Below, piece after piece: positions 7,076 through 14,641 of a stretch of DNA of 20,993 nucleotides; position 1 is the stretch's first letter, and each line of letters starts with the position of its first letter. Source of the stretch: DATDGX01 sp036521875 (lineage in GTDB: Bacteria > Desulfobacterota > Binatia > Binatales > Binataceae). The stretch covers positions 1-20,993 of the forward strand of contig DATDGX010000080.1 of the NCBI GenBank assembly GCA_036521875.1, read 5' to 3'. The notes below the pieces were generated by a model. It was not told where the DNA came from. It saw nothing but the letters and a program-made list of their open reading frames with translations, and did no database searches. The position numbers and the translations under genes are program-made.

Positions 7076-8485
7076 TCAGAACTGGAAATAAATAAACGGC
7101 GGCGGATTCGCCATGCTCAAGATGCTCACGGCCGCGAGCACCGCGAACGCTCCCGCGTAGATGTAGTCGTTCTCCCATCGCCACGCCATGATCGCCTGCC
7201 GATTCGGAAACAGCAGTACGATAACGAGGCCCGCGAGGAGCTGGCGCGCCTCGTGCGGACCAATCGAGCCGCGCACCGCGTGCCATGCAAAACCGTTGAC
7301 GCCAAGCATGCTCGCGAACAGCAGCGCGGCGCGGGTAAACGTCTGCGCGCGGAACAGCACCCACGCGGCGGTGACCAGCGTAAAGGTCAGCGCCCACGCC
7401 GCGGCCGCGGGCATCCGCCACTTCGCGCGCTCCCACAGATGGTTTATCGAGAGCATCACACCGTGCGCGGCGCCCCACAACAGAAACGTCCAGTTCGCGC
7501 CGTGCCACAATCCACCGAGCACCATCGTGATCATCAGGTTGATGTGACGCCGCACTTCGCCGCGGCGATTGCCGCCCAGCGGTATGTATAGATAGTCGCG
7601 CAGAAAGTACGACAGCGTGATATGCCAGCGGCGCCAGAACTGGATGATGTCGCGCGCCTGGTACGGCGAGTCGAAATTTTCCGGGAACTTCACGTTGAAC
7701 ATCCGCGCGAGGCCGATCGCCATGTCCGAGTAGCCGGAGAAGTCGAAGTAAATTTGCAGCGCGAAGGCGAGCGCCGCGCCCCACGCGTCGAAGAACGACA
7801 CCATCGACATCCGGTCGAAGATCGGCCCCACGAAGACGCGGAACGTGTCGGCGAGCATCACCTTCTTGAACAGTCCGATCGCGAAGATCATCAGCCCGGC
7901 GGAAAAATTGTCGGCGCTGAAGGTAAAGCGCGTGTTGCGGTTCATCTGCGGATAGATCTCGTAGTAGCGAACTATCGGGCCGGCAATCAGATGCGGAAAA
8001 AACGTGATGAACAGGCAGTAGCTCAGGAAGTCGCCGTGGCCCTCTTCGCCCTGGTATGCGCCGACCAGGTACGTGATCTGTTCGAAGGTGAAAAACGAGA
8101 CCGCCAGCGGCAGCACCAGCGGCGCGAGCGCCCAATGGTGCCCGATAGCGGCGCCAGCCGCTTCGACGGCGAAATTTCGATACTTGAAATAGCCAAGCAA
8201 TGCGAGATTGACCGCCACGCCGGTGCCGAGCATCACGCGCCGGTGCGCGGCCGTGCGCGGCCCGTCAGAGCCGGGCGCGAGCGGCAGCGACCACCAGTAG
8301 TTGAATGCGATCGAGAAGCCGAACAAAAAGAGATAATGCCAGTTCCACCACGAGTAGAAAAAAAACGAGCCGAAGATCAGCAGCGCCGCGCCGGCGCGCC
8401 GCAGATCGTACGCCGAGACGATCGCAAAGCCCGCGAGCATCACGGGCAGGAAGCCGAACACGAAGGGATACGAGTTGAACAGCAC
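7076..8485 (-). CDS. MBOAT family membrane-bound O-acyltransferase, AlgI-like
   Basis: The 469-residue integral membrane protein has the hallmark MBOAT features: the N-terminal NSYPFVFGFLP segment, LVGAYQGE (140-147), RRWHITLSYFLRDYLYIPLGG (about 285-305) and GGLWHGANW (324-332) with the invariant catalytic His328. AlgI-like proteins move acyl groups from a cytoplasmic donor across the membrane to a periplasmic SGNH partner that acetylates a polysaccharide. The partner follows 16 bp downstream. The start is GTG at 8485, in the conserved position before LFNSYPF, with no Shine-Dalgarno. The preceding gene (nicotinate phosphoribosyltransferase) ends 69 bp upstream. No alginate biosynthesis genes are present, so the acceptor glycan is unknown; the nearby GT-C-like protein is a candidate contributor. 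Confidence 0.92.
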   Translation of the reverse strand: MLFNSYPFVFGFLPVMLAGFAIVSAYDLRRAGAALLIFGSFFFYSWWNWHYLFLFGFSIAFNYWWSLPLAPGSDGPRTAAHRRVMLGTGVAVNLALLGYFKYRNFAVEAAGAAIGHHWALAPLVLPLAVSFFTFEQITYLVGAYQGEEGHGDFLSYCLFITFFPHLIAGPIVRYYEIYPQMNRNTRFTFSADNFSAGLMIFAIGLFKKVMLADTFRVFVGPIFDRMSMVSFFDAWGAALAFALQIYFDFSGYSDMAIGLARMFNVKFPENFDSPYQARDIIQFWRRWHITLSYFLRDYLYIPLGGNRRGEVRRHINLMITMVLGGLWHGANWTFLLWGAAHGVMLSINHLWERAKWRMPAAAAWALTFTLVTAAWVLFRAQTFTRAALLFASMLGVNGFAWHAVRGSIGPHEARQLLAGLVIVLLFPNRQAIMAWRWENDYIYAGAFAVLAAVSILSMANPPPFIYFQF

Positions 8486-8554
8486 GATGGTTCAGGCGCA
8501 TTCGCCGGCGAACTCGGCTCGCGGCGGGAACTGCCTCAGCGGAACCTACATGAA

Positions 8555-9958
8555 TCAGTCCTGCCGCTTCTCGGCGCGGATCGTTTCGCTGATTATCGCC
8601 GCGTTCATCGCGGCGGTGGGCCGGACGGGATAGTCGGTCGGCCGGCGCAGCGCTTTGTGACGCTCCTCGAGTGTCGCCAGCCCGCGGAGAAAGCGCTCGC
8701 GCGCCTCCGCGAGAGTCGGGCGCGGCGCAACGCGGCGCCCGTCTTCGCATTGGCGCTCGAGCAGCGCGGTCACGGCGGTAGGTGCGGGCCTGAACTCCCG
8801 CGTGACCGTGTCGATACTCTCGTCGGTCAGCCCGACCAGGTCCATGGAGATCCGGCCGGCGGGATTGGCCGCGCGAAACACCTGCTTGCGGCCCGGCTGC
8901 GAGACTTTGCCGGTGGACGTCTTGATGCGCGCCTCGCCCGCGTACTCGACGAGTTTGTACGTAAAGTCGCCCGCAGGCGCGTCGTCGCTGGTCGCGAGCG
9001 CGGTGCCGACGCCGAACGCGTCGATTGGCGCGCCCGAGTCGAGCAGCTCGGCAATTTTGTATTCGTCGAGGTTGCCGCTGGCGAAGATCGCGACGCCGGA
9101 GCATCCGGCCTGATCGAGAATGCGGCGCGCGCGGCGGCTCAAGTCGCGCAGGTCGCCGCTGTCCAGCCTGATGCCCTGGATTTTCACGCCCGAGTCGGCG
9201 AGCTTCGCCGCGAGCGCCGCCGCGTTTTGAACGCCGCGAATAGTGTCGTAGGTATCGACCAGCAGCGTGCTCAACTGCGGAAAGCTGGCGACGAAATCCG
9301 CGAACGCCTGACTCTCGCGCTCGTGCGCCATCACGTAGCTGTGGCTCATCGTGCCGAACACCGGAATCCCGTAGCGCATCCCCGCGAGCACGTTGGCGGT
9401 GCCGTGAAAACCGGCAAGGTAGCTCGAGCGCGCCGCGATCAGCGTGGCGTCGACGCCCTGGCCGCGGCGCGGTCCGAAGTCGACCAGCCGCCGCCCGCCA
9501 GCGACGCTGAAACATCGCGCGGCCTTGGTCGCGGCGATCGACGCGAAGTTGAGCTGGTTGAGGACCAGCGTCTCGATAAGCTGTGCCTCGATCAGCGGCG
9601 CGCGCACTTCCACGATCGGTTCGCCCGCAAAGAAGATGCTCCCCTCGGGCATCGCGCGCACCGCCCCGCTGAAGCGAATCCGCGCGAGCATCTCCAGAAA
9701 CTCCGGCTTGAAAAGTTTGAGCGAATCGAGATGGGCGAGCGCGGCGTCGCCGAAACGATATTCCTCGAGCGCCTCGAGCAGCCGCTCGACTCCCGCAACC
9801 ACCATGTAGCCGCGATTCGGCGGCATCCGGCGCATCGCGACCTCGAACGACGCAGTGTCATTGAAGCCGTGCTCGAAGAACGCGGCGCTGACGGTCAGTT
9901 CGTAGAGATCGGTGAACAGCGGAAGTTCCGCCGGGTCGAGTCGAAGGTCGAGAGGCAT
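8555..9958 (-). CDS. pncB: nicotinate phosphoribosyltransferase
   Basis: Converts nicotinate and PRPP to nicotinate mononucleotide, using ATP, in the Preiss-Handler NAD salvage route. The 467-residue product has the family blocks in order: FTDLYELTVSAAFF (15-28), MPPNRGYMVVAG (45-56), DFGPRRGQG (160-168), the GTMSHSYVMAHE loop (202-213) whose His206 matches the phosphorylated catalytic histidine, LLVDTYDT (232-239) and GIRLDSGDL (262-270). Length and order fit the bacterial NAPRTase of the longer type. The ATG at 9958 matches the family N-terminus; no clear Shine-Dalgarno precedes it. It lies 43 bp after the Lon-like gene and 69 bp before the MBOAT gene, so it may be part of a long minus-strand transcript even though NAD salvage has no obvious link to its neighbours. 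Confidence 0.95.
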   Translation of the reverse strand: MPLDLRLDPAELPLFTDLYELTVSAAFFEHGFNDTASFEVAMRRMPPNRGYMVVAGVERLLEALEEYRFGDAALAHLDSLKLFKPEFLEMLARIRFSGAVRAMPEGSIFFAGEPIVEVRAPLIEAQLIETLVLNQLNFASIAATKAARCFSVAGGRRLVDFGPRRGQGVDATLIAARSSYLAGFHGTANVLAGMRYGIPVFGTMSHSYVMAHERESQAFADFVASFPQLSTLLVDTYDTIRGVQNAAALAAKLADSGVKIQGIRLDSGDLRDLSRRARRILDQAGCSGVAIFASGNLDEYKIAELLDSGAPIDAFGVGTALATSDDAPAGDFTYKLVEYAGEARIKTSTGKVSQPGRKQVFRAANPAGRISMDLVGLTDESIDTVTREFRPAPTAVTALLERQCEDGRRVAPRPTLAEARERFLRGLATLEERHKALRRPTDYPVRPTAAMNAAIISETIRAEKRQD

Positions 9959-10001
9959 CTTCGCTTTGATTTCTTACGCGCGGTTCGCCGGGGCGGGACG
10001 C

Positions 10002-12671
10002 TTAGCGATTTGGCTCGGGAGGCGCGGGCGGCTTGGGCGCAGGCTTCTCGGTGGGCGGCGATTCGATGACGCGAGTCTCCTGCAGCGGGCGCTGGCGCAG
10101 TTGCTCCGCCATTTTTTGCAGCCGCTGATCGACGAGGTAGTTGATGGTGCCGGGCTCGTCGACGCTGCCCGCCCGCGCCCCGGTCAGCAGCTCGATTCCC
10201 TGGTCGATGGTGTCGACCGGAATTATGTGGAAGGTGCCGCGCTCGATCGCCGCGAGCGTCTCGGGGTCGAGCATCAGGTTCGCGACGTTGGCGCGCGGCA
10301 CCATCACGCCCTGCGTCCCAGTGAGGCCGACCGCCTTGCAGACGCGGTAGAAGCCTTCGATCTTTTCGTTGACACCGCCAATCGCCTGCACCGCGCCGCG
10401 CTGGTCGACCGAGCCGGTGACTGCGAGGTCCTGCCGAATCGCCACGCCGCTCAGCGCCGAAAGCAGCGCGTAGAGCTCGGTCGAACTCGCGCTGTCGCCG
10501 TCGATTCCGGAGTAGGACTGCTCGAAACAGATGCTCGCGGTCATCGCGATCGGATGCGCCTGTGCGAAACGCGCGCGCAGAAACCCGCCCAGGATCATGA
10601 TTCCCTTGTCGTGCGTCGAGCCCGACAGGCGCGCCTCGCGTTCGATATTGATCACGCCCGCCTGTCCCAGCGCTACGGTTGCGGTCACGCGCGAGGGACG
10701 CCCGAAGGCGTAGCCGCCGACGTCGAGCACCGCCAGCCCGTTGATCTGGCCCACGATGGAGCCCTGGATCTGCACCACCAGCGTGCCGCGCGCGATGAGC
10801 CGGCGGATTTCCTCTTCGATCCAGTTGAGCCGCAGCACGCGCTCGATGAGCGCGCGTTCGACATGCTCCGCGCTGACATGCGCCGCACTGGCGACGTGCG
10901 TCGCGCTCGCGCCGCGCGTCGCATCCGCGCGCGCCGGGCTGAGCTGCGCCGTGCTGGCGCTCCGCGCGAAGTACGCGGACTCGCGCGCGAGATCGTCGAT
11001 CGGCTCGAGCGTCGCGCTGATCCTGGTGCGATCGCCCGCGATTCTCATCCCGTACTCGACGATCCGCCGGAGCGCGCTCGCGTCGAACTCGCCGAGCTGC
11101 TCGCGTCGCGCCAGCGCGCCGACGCGCGCGGCGTAGCTCGCGGCGGCAGCCTGGTCGGCGTCGACCACCGGGCGCGTCTCGGCCTTCACCTTGAACAGGT
11201 CGGCAAACTCGGGGTCATAAAAATAGAGCATGTTGTAGAGATACGCGCCGCCAAGGCCGACCACCTTGTTGCGGATCTCGATCGGTTCGGGCTTGAGCCC
11301 GCTCACTGAAAAGAACGGGAACGGCTCGAAAGTCTCCAGCGTCATGCGCCCCGCCTTGAGGCTGCGCTTGAGCGTCTTCCACACGCCCGGTTCGACGACC
11401 GCGTCTTCCAGGTCGAGGATCAGAAATCCGCCGTGCGCTTTCAGAAACGAGCCGCTGATTATCCGCATGAAGTTGGTGCCCGAGCGGCCGCTCGGGTCGA
11501 TCCAGCGCTCGATGGTGCCGAACAGATTGCGATAAGTCGGCGCGTCCTCGCTCACCACCGGCGCTCCCTTGGTCTCCGAATTATCCACCAGCAGGTTGAC
11601 CTGGTACTCGAACCAGCGCCCGCCATTCATAAGGTCGTCAGGCGCGATGCGTGGCGGACCGCCGGGCTGCTCGGCCGGCACCTCGCGGAAGCGCTCGAGA
11701 TGGCTCAGCATGTGCTCCGCGACGTCGTCGAGATAGCTGGCCACCGCGGAATTGTTAAAGTGTTGCTTTAACTCATCGGCCGACGGCGTGATGAGCCGCG
11801 CCGCGAACGATCGCTCGATCGCGCGGATGTCGTCGACCAGCTCGCGCATCATCTCCTGCTGGCGCATCATCAGGTTGCCGAGTTCGTCCTGCAGCTCGGA
11901 CTGCACCTTCGCCAGGCGCTCGCGCTCGGCCTCCGGCTTCGCCGCCATCGCAGCCGTGAGCGCCTCGGGCGACTCCGGCATCTTGCCGTCGATCAACGGA
12001 ATGAAAATCACCCCGGCCTGCGTCGACTGGATTGCGAAGCCGCGCTCGCGCGCGCGCGCCTCGAGGTTGCCGAACAGCTCCTGCCCGCGCTTGTTGTACT
12101 TGTCGCGCAGCGCGGTCCGCTCCTGATCGAAGTCCTCGCGCCGGAACGCCTTGGGCAATTGCTCGAGCACGAAGTCCACCAGCTCTTTCATCCGCGCCTG
12201 CAGCTCGCGGCCCTTGCCCGCTTCCAGATAGATAGCCCTGGGCTCCTCCGGACTCTTGAAGTTGTTGACGTAGATCCAGTCGCCGGGGGTCGGCATGGTC
12301 GCCGCTTTCTCGCGAAGCAGACGCAGCACTGATTCGCGCTCGTGGCGGGAACGCAGCCCGCTCACGTACACGTTGTAGCCGGGCGCGTCGATCCCGATCG
12401 CGAGGCGCACCGCATCGAGCGCGCGCTGCTGCCCGAGCAGTTCCTGGCTGTCGCCGGTCGCAGATGCGCGCATCAGGTCGTTATCGTCGAGCGGTAGCGC
12501 CGGACGCAGCTCCGACGCGGTCAGCTCTGAGCGTGGCGCAGCGGGTTTGAGCGGGACGGCGGCGGGTGGAGTGGCGGGCTTGGCCGCGCTCGCCGCATCG
12601 GTTTGCGAATCGGTTTGCGAGTCAGTTCGCGCTTCGGTCCGCGCATCCGTGCGATCCTCGTGCTCAGCCAT
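10002..12671 (-). CDS. Lon-family protease (LonB/LonC-like, AAA_32 type) with degenerate Walker A
   Basis: The 889-residue product has a low-complexity N-terminus (1-60), an AAA-like region with an inserted long helical segment (about 80-560), and a C-terminal Lon protease domain (about 600-830). The catalytic dyad is Ser727 in GIDGDSAS and Lys770 in GGVNEKIEGF. The 43-residue separation equals that of E. coli Lon Ser679/Lys722. A Walker B-like segment is present (GGFLILD, 414-420). The expected P-loop after YNVYVSG reads GLRSRHER (105-112) and lacks the GK[ST] core, so ATP use is doubtful. A known precedent is LonC, an ATP-independent Lon-like protease. An Ala/His/Ser-rich insert lies at about 571-603 and a Pro-rich tail ends the protein. 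The ATG at 12671 lacks a Shine-Dalgarno. It lies 30 bp after hsp20, pointing to a shared protein-quality-control operon. Confidence 0.88.
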   Translation of the reverse strand: MAEHEDRTDARTEARTDSQTDSQTDAASAAKPATPPAAVPLKPAAPRSELTASELRPALPLDDNDLMRASATGDSQELLGQQRALDAVRLAIGIDAPGYNVYVSGLRSRHERESVLRLLREKAATMPTPGDWIYVNNFKSPEEPRAIYLEAGKGRELQARMKELVDFVLEQLPKAFRREDFDQERTALRDKYNKRGQELFGNLEARARERGFAIQSTQAGVIFIPLIDGKMPESPEALTAAMAAKPEAERERLAKVQSELQDELGNLMMRQQEMMRELVDDIRAIERSFAARLITPSADELKQHFNNSAVASYLDDVAEHMLSHLERFREVPAEQPGGPPRIAPDDLMNGGRWFEYQVNLLVDNSETKGAPVVSEDAPTYRNLFGTIERWIDPSGRSGTNFMRIISGSFLKAHGGFLILDLEDAVVEPGVWKTLKRSLKAGRMTLETFEPFPFFSVSGLKPEPIEIRNKVVGLGGAYLYNMLYFYDPEFADLFKVKAETRPVVDADQAAAASYAARVGALARREQLGEFDASALRRIVEYGMRIAGDRTRISATLEPIDDLARESAYFARSASTAQLSPARADATRGASATHVASAAHVSAEHVERALIERVLRLNWIEEEIRRLIARGTLVVQIQGSIVGQINGLAVLDVGGYAFGRPSRVTATVALGQAGVINIEREARLSGSTHDKGIMILGGFLRARFAQAHPIAMTASICFEQSYSGIDGDSASSTELYALLSALSGVAIRQDLAVTGSVDQRGAVQAIGGVNEKIEGFYRVCKAVGLTGTQGVMVPRANVANLMLDPETLAAIERGTFHIIPVDTIDQGIELLTGARAGSVDEPGTINYLVDQRLQKMAEQLRQRPLQETRVIESPPTEKPAPKPPAPPEPNR
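12597..12656. repeat. five tandem 12-bp repeats in the 5' end of the Lon-like gene
   Basis: Five 12-bp units run from 12597 to 12656. The first two are identical (ATCGGTTTGCGA on the plus strand) and the other three are diverged copies. On the coding strand they give tetrapeptide repeats of the TDSQ/TDAR/TEAR type at residues 5-25 of the protease. Because the unit is a multiple of three, copy-number change would lengthen or shorten the tail without a frameshift. Confidence 0.75.
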
Positions 12672-12701
12672 GAGAGAGTGCCGGCGCGCTCGCGCGCGCG
12701 C

Positions 12702-13082
12702 CTAGCTTTCCTTGAGCGCGATTCGCCGGCTCTTGCGCTTGGGCAGGTTGATGATGAGCGTTTCTTTGAGCCATTGCGCGGTCGCCGCCGCGGCTTCGAT
12801 CTCATGCGCGAACCTGAACGAACTCTCCATCGTCCCGCGGATTCCGCCCGGCGCGCGCACTGTGAGCCGCTGCCCGGTCACCTCGACGTCGATTTTGCCC
12901 GGCTCGATTCCGCGCACCGCGAGGCGCACTTCGTAGCGGTCGTGATGTTCGAGTACTTCGGAGCGCTCGAACTCGTCGCGCCCTTCGCCGCATTGCCATC
13001 GGTCGATGAGCAACTCGTCGAAGAACTCGTCGAAAGTCCGCGCGAAGTCGTCGAGCGTTATGCCGCCTCTTTTCTGCGCCAC
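12702..13082 (-). CDS. small heat shock protein, Hsp20/alpha-crystallin family
   Basis: ATP-independent holdase that binds unfolding proteins. The alpha-crystallin domain starts at the segment EVLEHHDRYEVRLAVRGIEPGKIDVEV and ends at LKETLIINLPK. A C-terminal IAL tripeptide resembles the IxI/V oligomerisation motif. I prefer the GTG at 13082 (126 residues). It has AGGGGA nine bases upstream (13097-13092) and lies downstream of a good promoter at 13103-13132. An ATG at 13121 would give 139 residues but has no Shine-Dalgarno and lies upstream of the predicted transcription start. The frame stays open further upstream, but only as antisense to uspA. It is followed after 30 bp by the Lon-like protease and is divergent from uspA. 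Confidence 0.85.
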   Translation of the reverse strand: MAQKRGGITLDDFARTFDEFFDELLIDRWQCGEGRDEFERSEVLEHHDRYEVRLAVRGIEPGKIDVEVTGQRLTVRAPGGIRGTMESSFRFAHEIEAAAATAQWLKETLIINLPKRKSRRIALKES

Positions 13083-13102
13083 CGGAACCGGTCCCCTATG
13101 CG

Positions 13103-13132
13103 ATTGTAGTGCGCCGCGCATGGGGCGGTCGA
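13103..13132 (-). promoter_or_regulatory. candidate hsp20 operon promoter
   Basis: On the minus strand TCGACC (13132-13127) and TACAAT (13108-13103) are separated by 18 bp. The -10 matches consensus at five of six positions. Transcription would start near 13096, just at the AGGGGA Shine-Dalgarno of the GTG start at 13082. I saw no convincing sigma-32 pair or CIRCE element. Confidence 0.5.
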
Positions 13133-13169
13133 GACTTGGCGCACTTGTAAAGCGCGCCGCTTGGTCCAC

Positions 13170-13198
13170 TTGCCCCGCGAACCGACGCGGGTTATGGT
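13170..13198 (+). promoter_or_regulatory. candidate uspA promoter, predicted leaderless
   Basis: TTGCCC (13170-13175) and TATGGT (13193-13198) are separated by 17 bp. The -10 ends 7 bp before the ATG at 13206, so the expected first transcribed base is at or next to the A of ATG. A perfect inverted repeat, CCCGCG-N6-CGCGGG (13174-13191), fills nearly the whole spacer and could be an operator. Confidence 0.5.
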
Positions 13199-13205
13199 TC
13201 GGTCC

Positions 13206-13694
13206 ATGCCGACATTCACGAAAATTCTCGCCGCCACCGACTTTTCCGAGGACTCCACGCTGGCGCTCGGTTATGCCGAGGAGCTCGCGCGAAAGTTCGG
13301 CGCCGAGATAAGCGTCCTGCACGTCGACCAGCCGCTCGCACCCGTGATGGCGAGTCCCGAGCTGGGCCCCGCGATGGATCTCGGCGCCATGACCCAGATT
13401 GCCGAAGAACAGCGCGTGCTGGCGCAGCGCGAGCTCGACAAGATCGTCGCGCGGCTTCGCGACAGCGGGCTCAAGGCGCGCTGCCAGCTCAAGGTAGGAT
13501 CGCCGTTTCTCGAAGTGATCCACACCGCACAAGCCGACGGCGCGGATCTGATCGTGATGGGCACCCACGGGCGCACCGGCCTGGTGCACGTCCTGATGGG
13601 CAGCGTGGCCGAGCGCGTGGTTCAGAAGGCGCATTGCCCGGTGCTCACGATTCGGCATCCCGATCGCAAGTTCAAACATCCGCTCGACAAGTAG
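13206..13694 (+). CDS. universal stress protein, UspA family
   Basis: The 162-residue single-domain Usp protein begins KILAATDFSE with the conserved Asp12. It carries the ATP-binding motif G-x2-G-x9-G-S at residues 119-133 (GTHG...MGS), so it belongs to the ATP-binding class. It ends with the typical CPVLTIR strand. Usp proteins act in the cytosol during starvation and stress, and their exact activities vary. The ATG at 13206 matches the family N-terminus. In-frame start codons further upstream (13194 ATG, 13161 TTG) overlap the predicted promoter. No Shine-Dalgarno is visible. The gene is divergent from hsp20 with 123 bp between starts, placing two stress genes back to back. A strong hairpin follows the stop. 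Confidence 0.92.
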   Translation: MPTFTKILAATDFSEDSTLALGYAEELARKFGAEISVLHVDQPLAPVMASPELGPAMDLGAMTQIAEEQRVLAQRELDKIVARLRDSGLKARCQLKVGSPFLEVIHTAQADGADLIVMGTHGRTGLVHVLMGSVAERVVQKAHCPVLTIRHPDRKFKHPLDK

Positions 13695-13770
13695 ACCAGC
13701 AGCCTGAAGCCGCGTACGCGACTTTTTTGCGGACGCGGAATTCAGCACTCAGCACGCTCCGCTCCTTCGC

Positions 13771-13813
13771 GCCGAAGCGCCGTGGCCTTACCTGGCGCTT
13801 CGGCCCTTTATTT
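13771..13813 (+). terminator. intrinsic terminator of uspA
   Basis: A perfect 11-bp stem, GCCGAAGCGCC (13771-13781) and GGCGCTTCGGC (13794-13804), has a 12-nt loop and is followed by CCTTTATTT. It lies 76 bp after the uspA stop. In the other direction it directly follows the crotonase stop codon (13808) but has no U-tract there, so bidirectional use is less likely. Confidence 0.7.
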
Positions 13814-14641
13814 GGCGCCGAAGCGCGGCGCGCGCTTTTCCTGGAACGCGCGAATCCCTTCTTTGAAATCATCCGATTGCGTCATCGTCTGCATCGCCGC
13901 GTCGTCCTCGCGGATTGCGGTTGCAAGGTCGGTGAACAGATGCTGATAGACCATCTTCTTCGCGGTAGCAACGCCGAGCGGCGAGCACTTGTGCGCGATC
14001 TCCCTGGCGGTCTCGCGCACCGCGTCCATGAGCTGCTCGTGCGGCACTACGCGATTGACCAGGCCCATCTCGAGCGCCTCCTTCGCGTCGACCAGCCGCC
14101 CGGTTATCGCGAGCTCGGCCGCGCGCGCGACGCCGATGATTCGCGGCAGCATCCAACTCGAGCCGTGCTCGATCGCGAGGCCGCGTTGCGTGAAAATCAG
14201 CCCCATGCGCGCGCGATCGGACGCGATCCGGATATCCTGGTAGAGACAGGTCGTGAAGCCGAGCCCCACGCACGCGCCGTTAATCGCGCCGATCACCGGC
14301 TTGCCCAGTCCGAGCAGCCACGAATATTGCGTGCGGTAGTCGGCGCGCAGCGCGGCGGTCCATTCGTCCTCCTTGGCCGCTCCGCCCCTGGCCGGTCCGC
14401 CCGCCGCGGCGCGTCCGGCCGCGATGTCGTTCAAGTTGCCCATGTCCGCGCCCGCGCAATACGCGCGGCCCGCGCCGGTCAGGATGATCGCGCCGATCTT
14501 CGGGTCGTGCTCCGCGTCCATTACCGCGGTGCGCATCTCGGCGCCCATTTTGGGCGTCCACGCGTTGAGCTTCTCGGGCCGGTTCATGGTGACGGTCGCG
14601 ACCCGGTCCGACTTTTCGTAAATGATTTCGGCAAAGTCCAT
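13808..14641 (-). CDS. crotonase-fold enzyme, enoyl-CoA hydratase/isomerase family
   Basis: The 277-residue product has the crotonase fold signatures: NRPEKLNAW (20-28), the oxyanion-hole segment CAGADM (62-67), and KPVIGAINGACVGLGF (114-129). The two glutamates that perform hydration in classical crotonase (E144 and E164) align with Thr130 and Phe150. An acidic residue occurs instead at Glu158, in IEHGSSWMLPR, as in many family members annotated only as hydratase/isomerase. A hydratase label is therefore unsafe; isomerase or another CoA chemistry is possible. A Gly/Ala-rich loop insert lies at about 75-90. The ATG at 14641 has a strong GGAGG Shine-Dalgarno (14652-14648). The gene is divergent from ggt and stands alone as a transcript. 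Confidence 0.87.
   Translation of the reverse strand: MDFAEIIYEKSDRVATVTMNRPEKLNAWTPKMGAEMRTAVMDAEHDPKIGAIILTGAGRAYCAGADMGNLNDIAAGRAAAGGPARGGAAKEDEWTAALRADYRTQYSWLLGLGKPVIGAINGACVGLGFTTCLYQDIRIASDRARMGLIFTQRGLAIEHGSSWMLPRIIGVARAAELAITGRLVDAKEALEMGLVNRVVPHEQLMDAVRETAREIAHKCSPLGVATAKKMVYQHLFTDLATAIREDDAAMQTMTQSDDFKEGIRAFQEKRAPRFGAK

Noticed and set aside
7622..10069. An 815-codon open frame on the plus strand
   Set aside because: It lies antisense to MBOAT, pncB and the end of the Lon-like gene, all with strong family motifs. Long antisense frames are common in GC-rich DNA. The translation is Arg/Glu/Ala/His-rich with no domain I recognise.
9912..11309. Plus-strand frame of 465 codons
   Set aside because: It is antisense to the Lon-like protease, whose catalytic residues are in the other strand's frame. 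No recognisable protein features.
13094..13125. Sigma-32-like CCCCAT at the ATG at 13121 before hsp20
   Set aside because: The only CTTTACA-like -35 is 20 bp away, too far for the usual 12-16 bp, and the -10 would overlap a start codon.
13083..13748. N-terminal extension of the Hsp20 frame to 13748 (348 residues in all)
   Set aside because: The added part is antisense to uspA and has no domain. Only the last 126-139 residues look like Hsp20, and the promoter and Shine-Dalgarno lie inside the extension.
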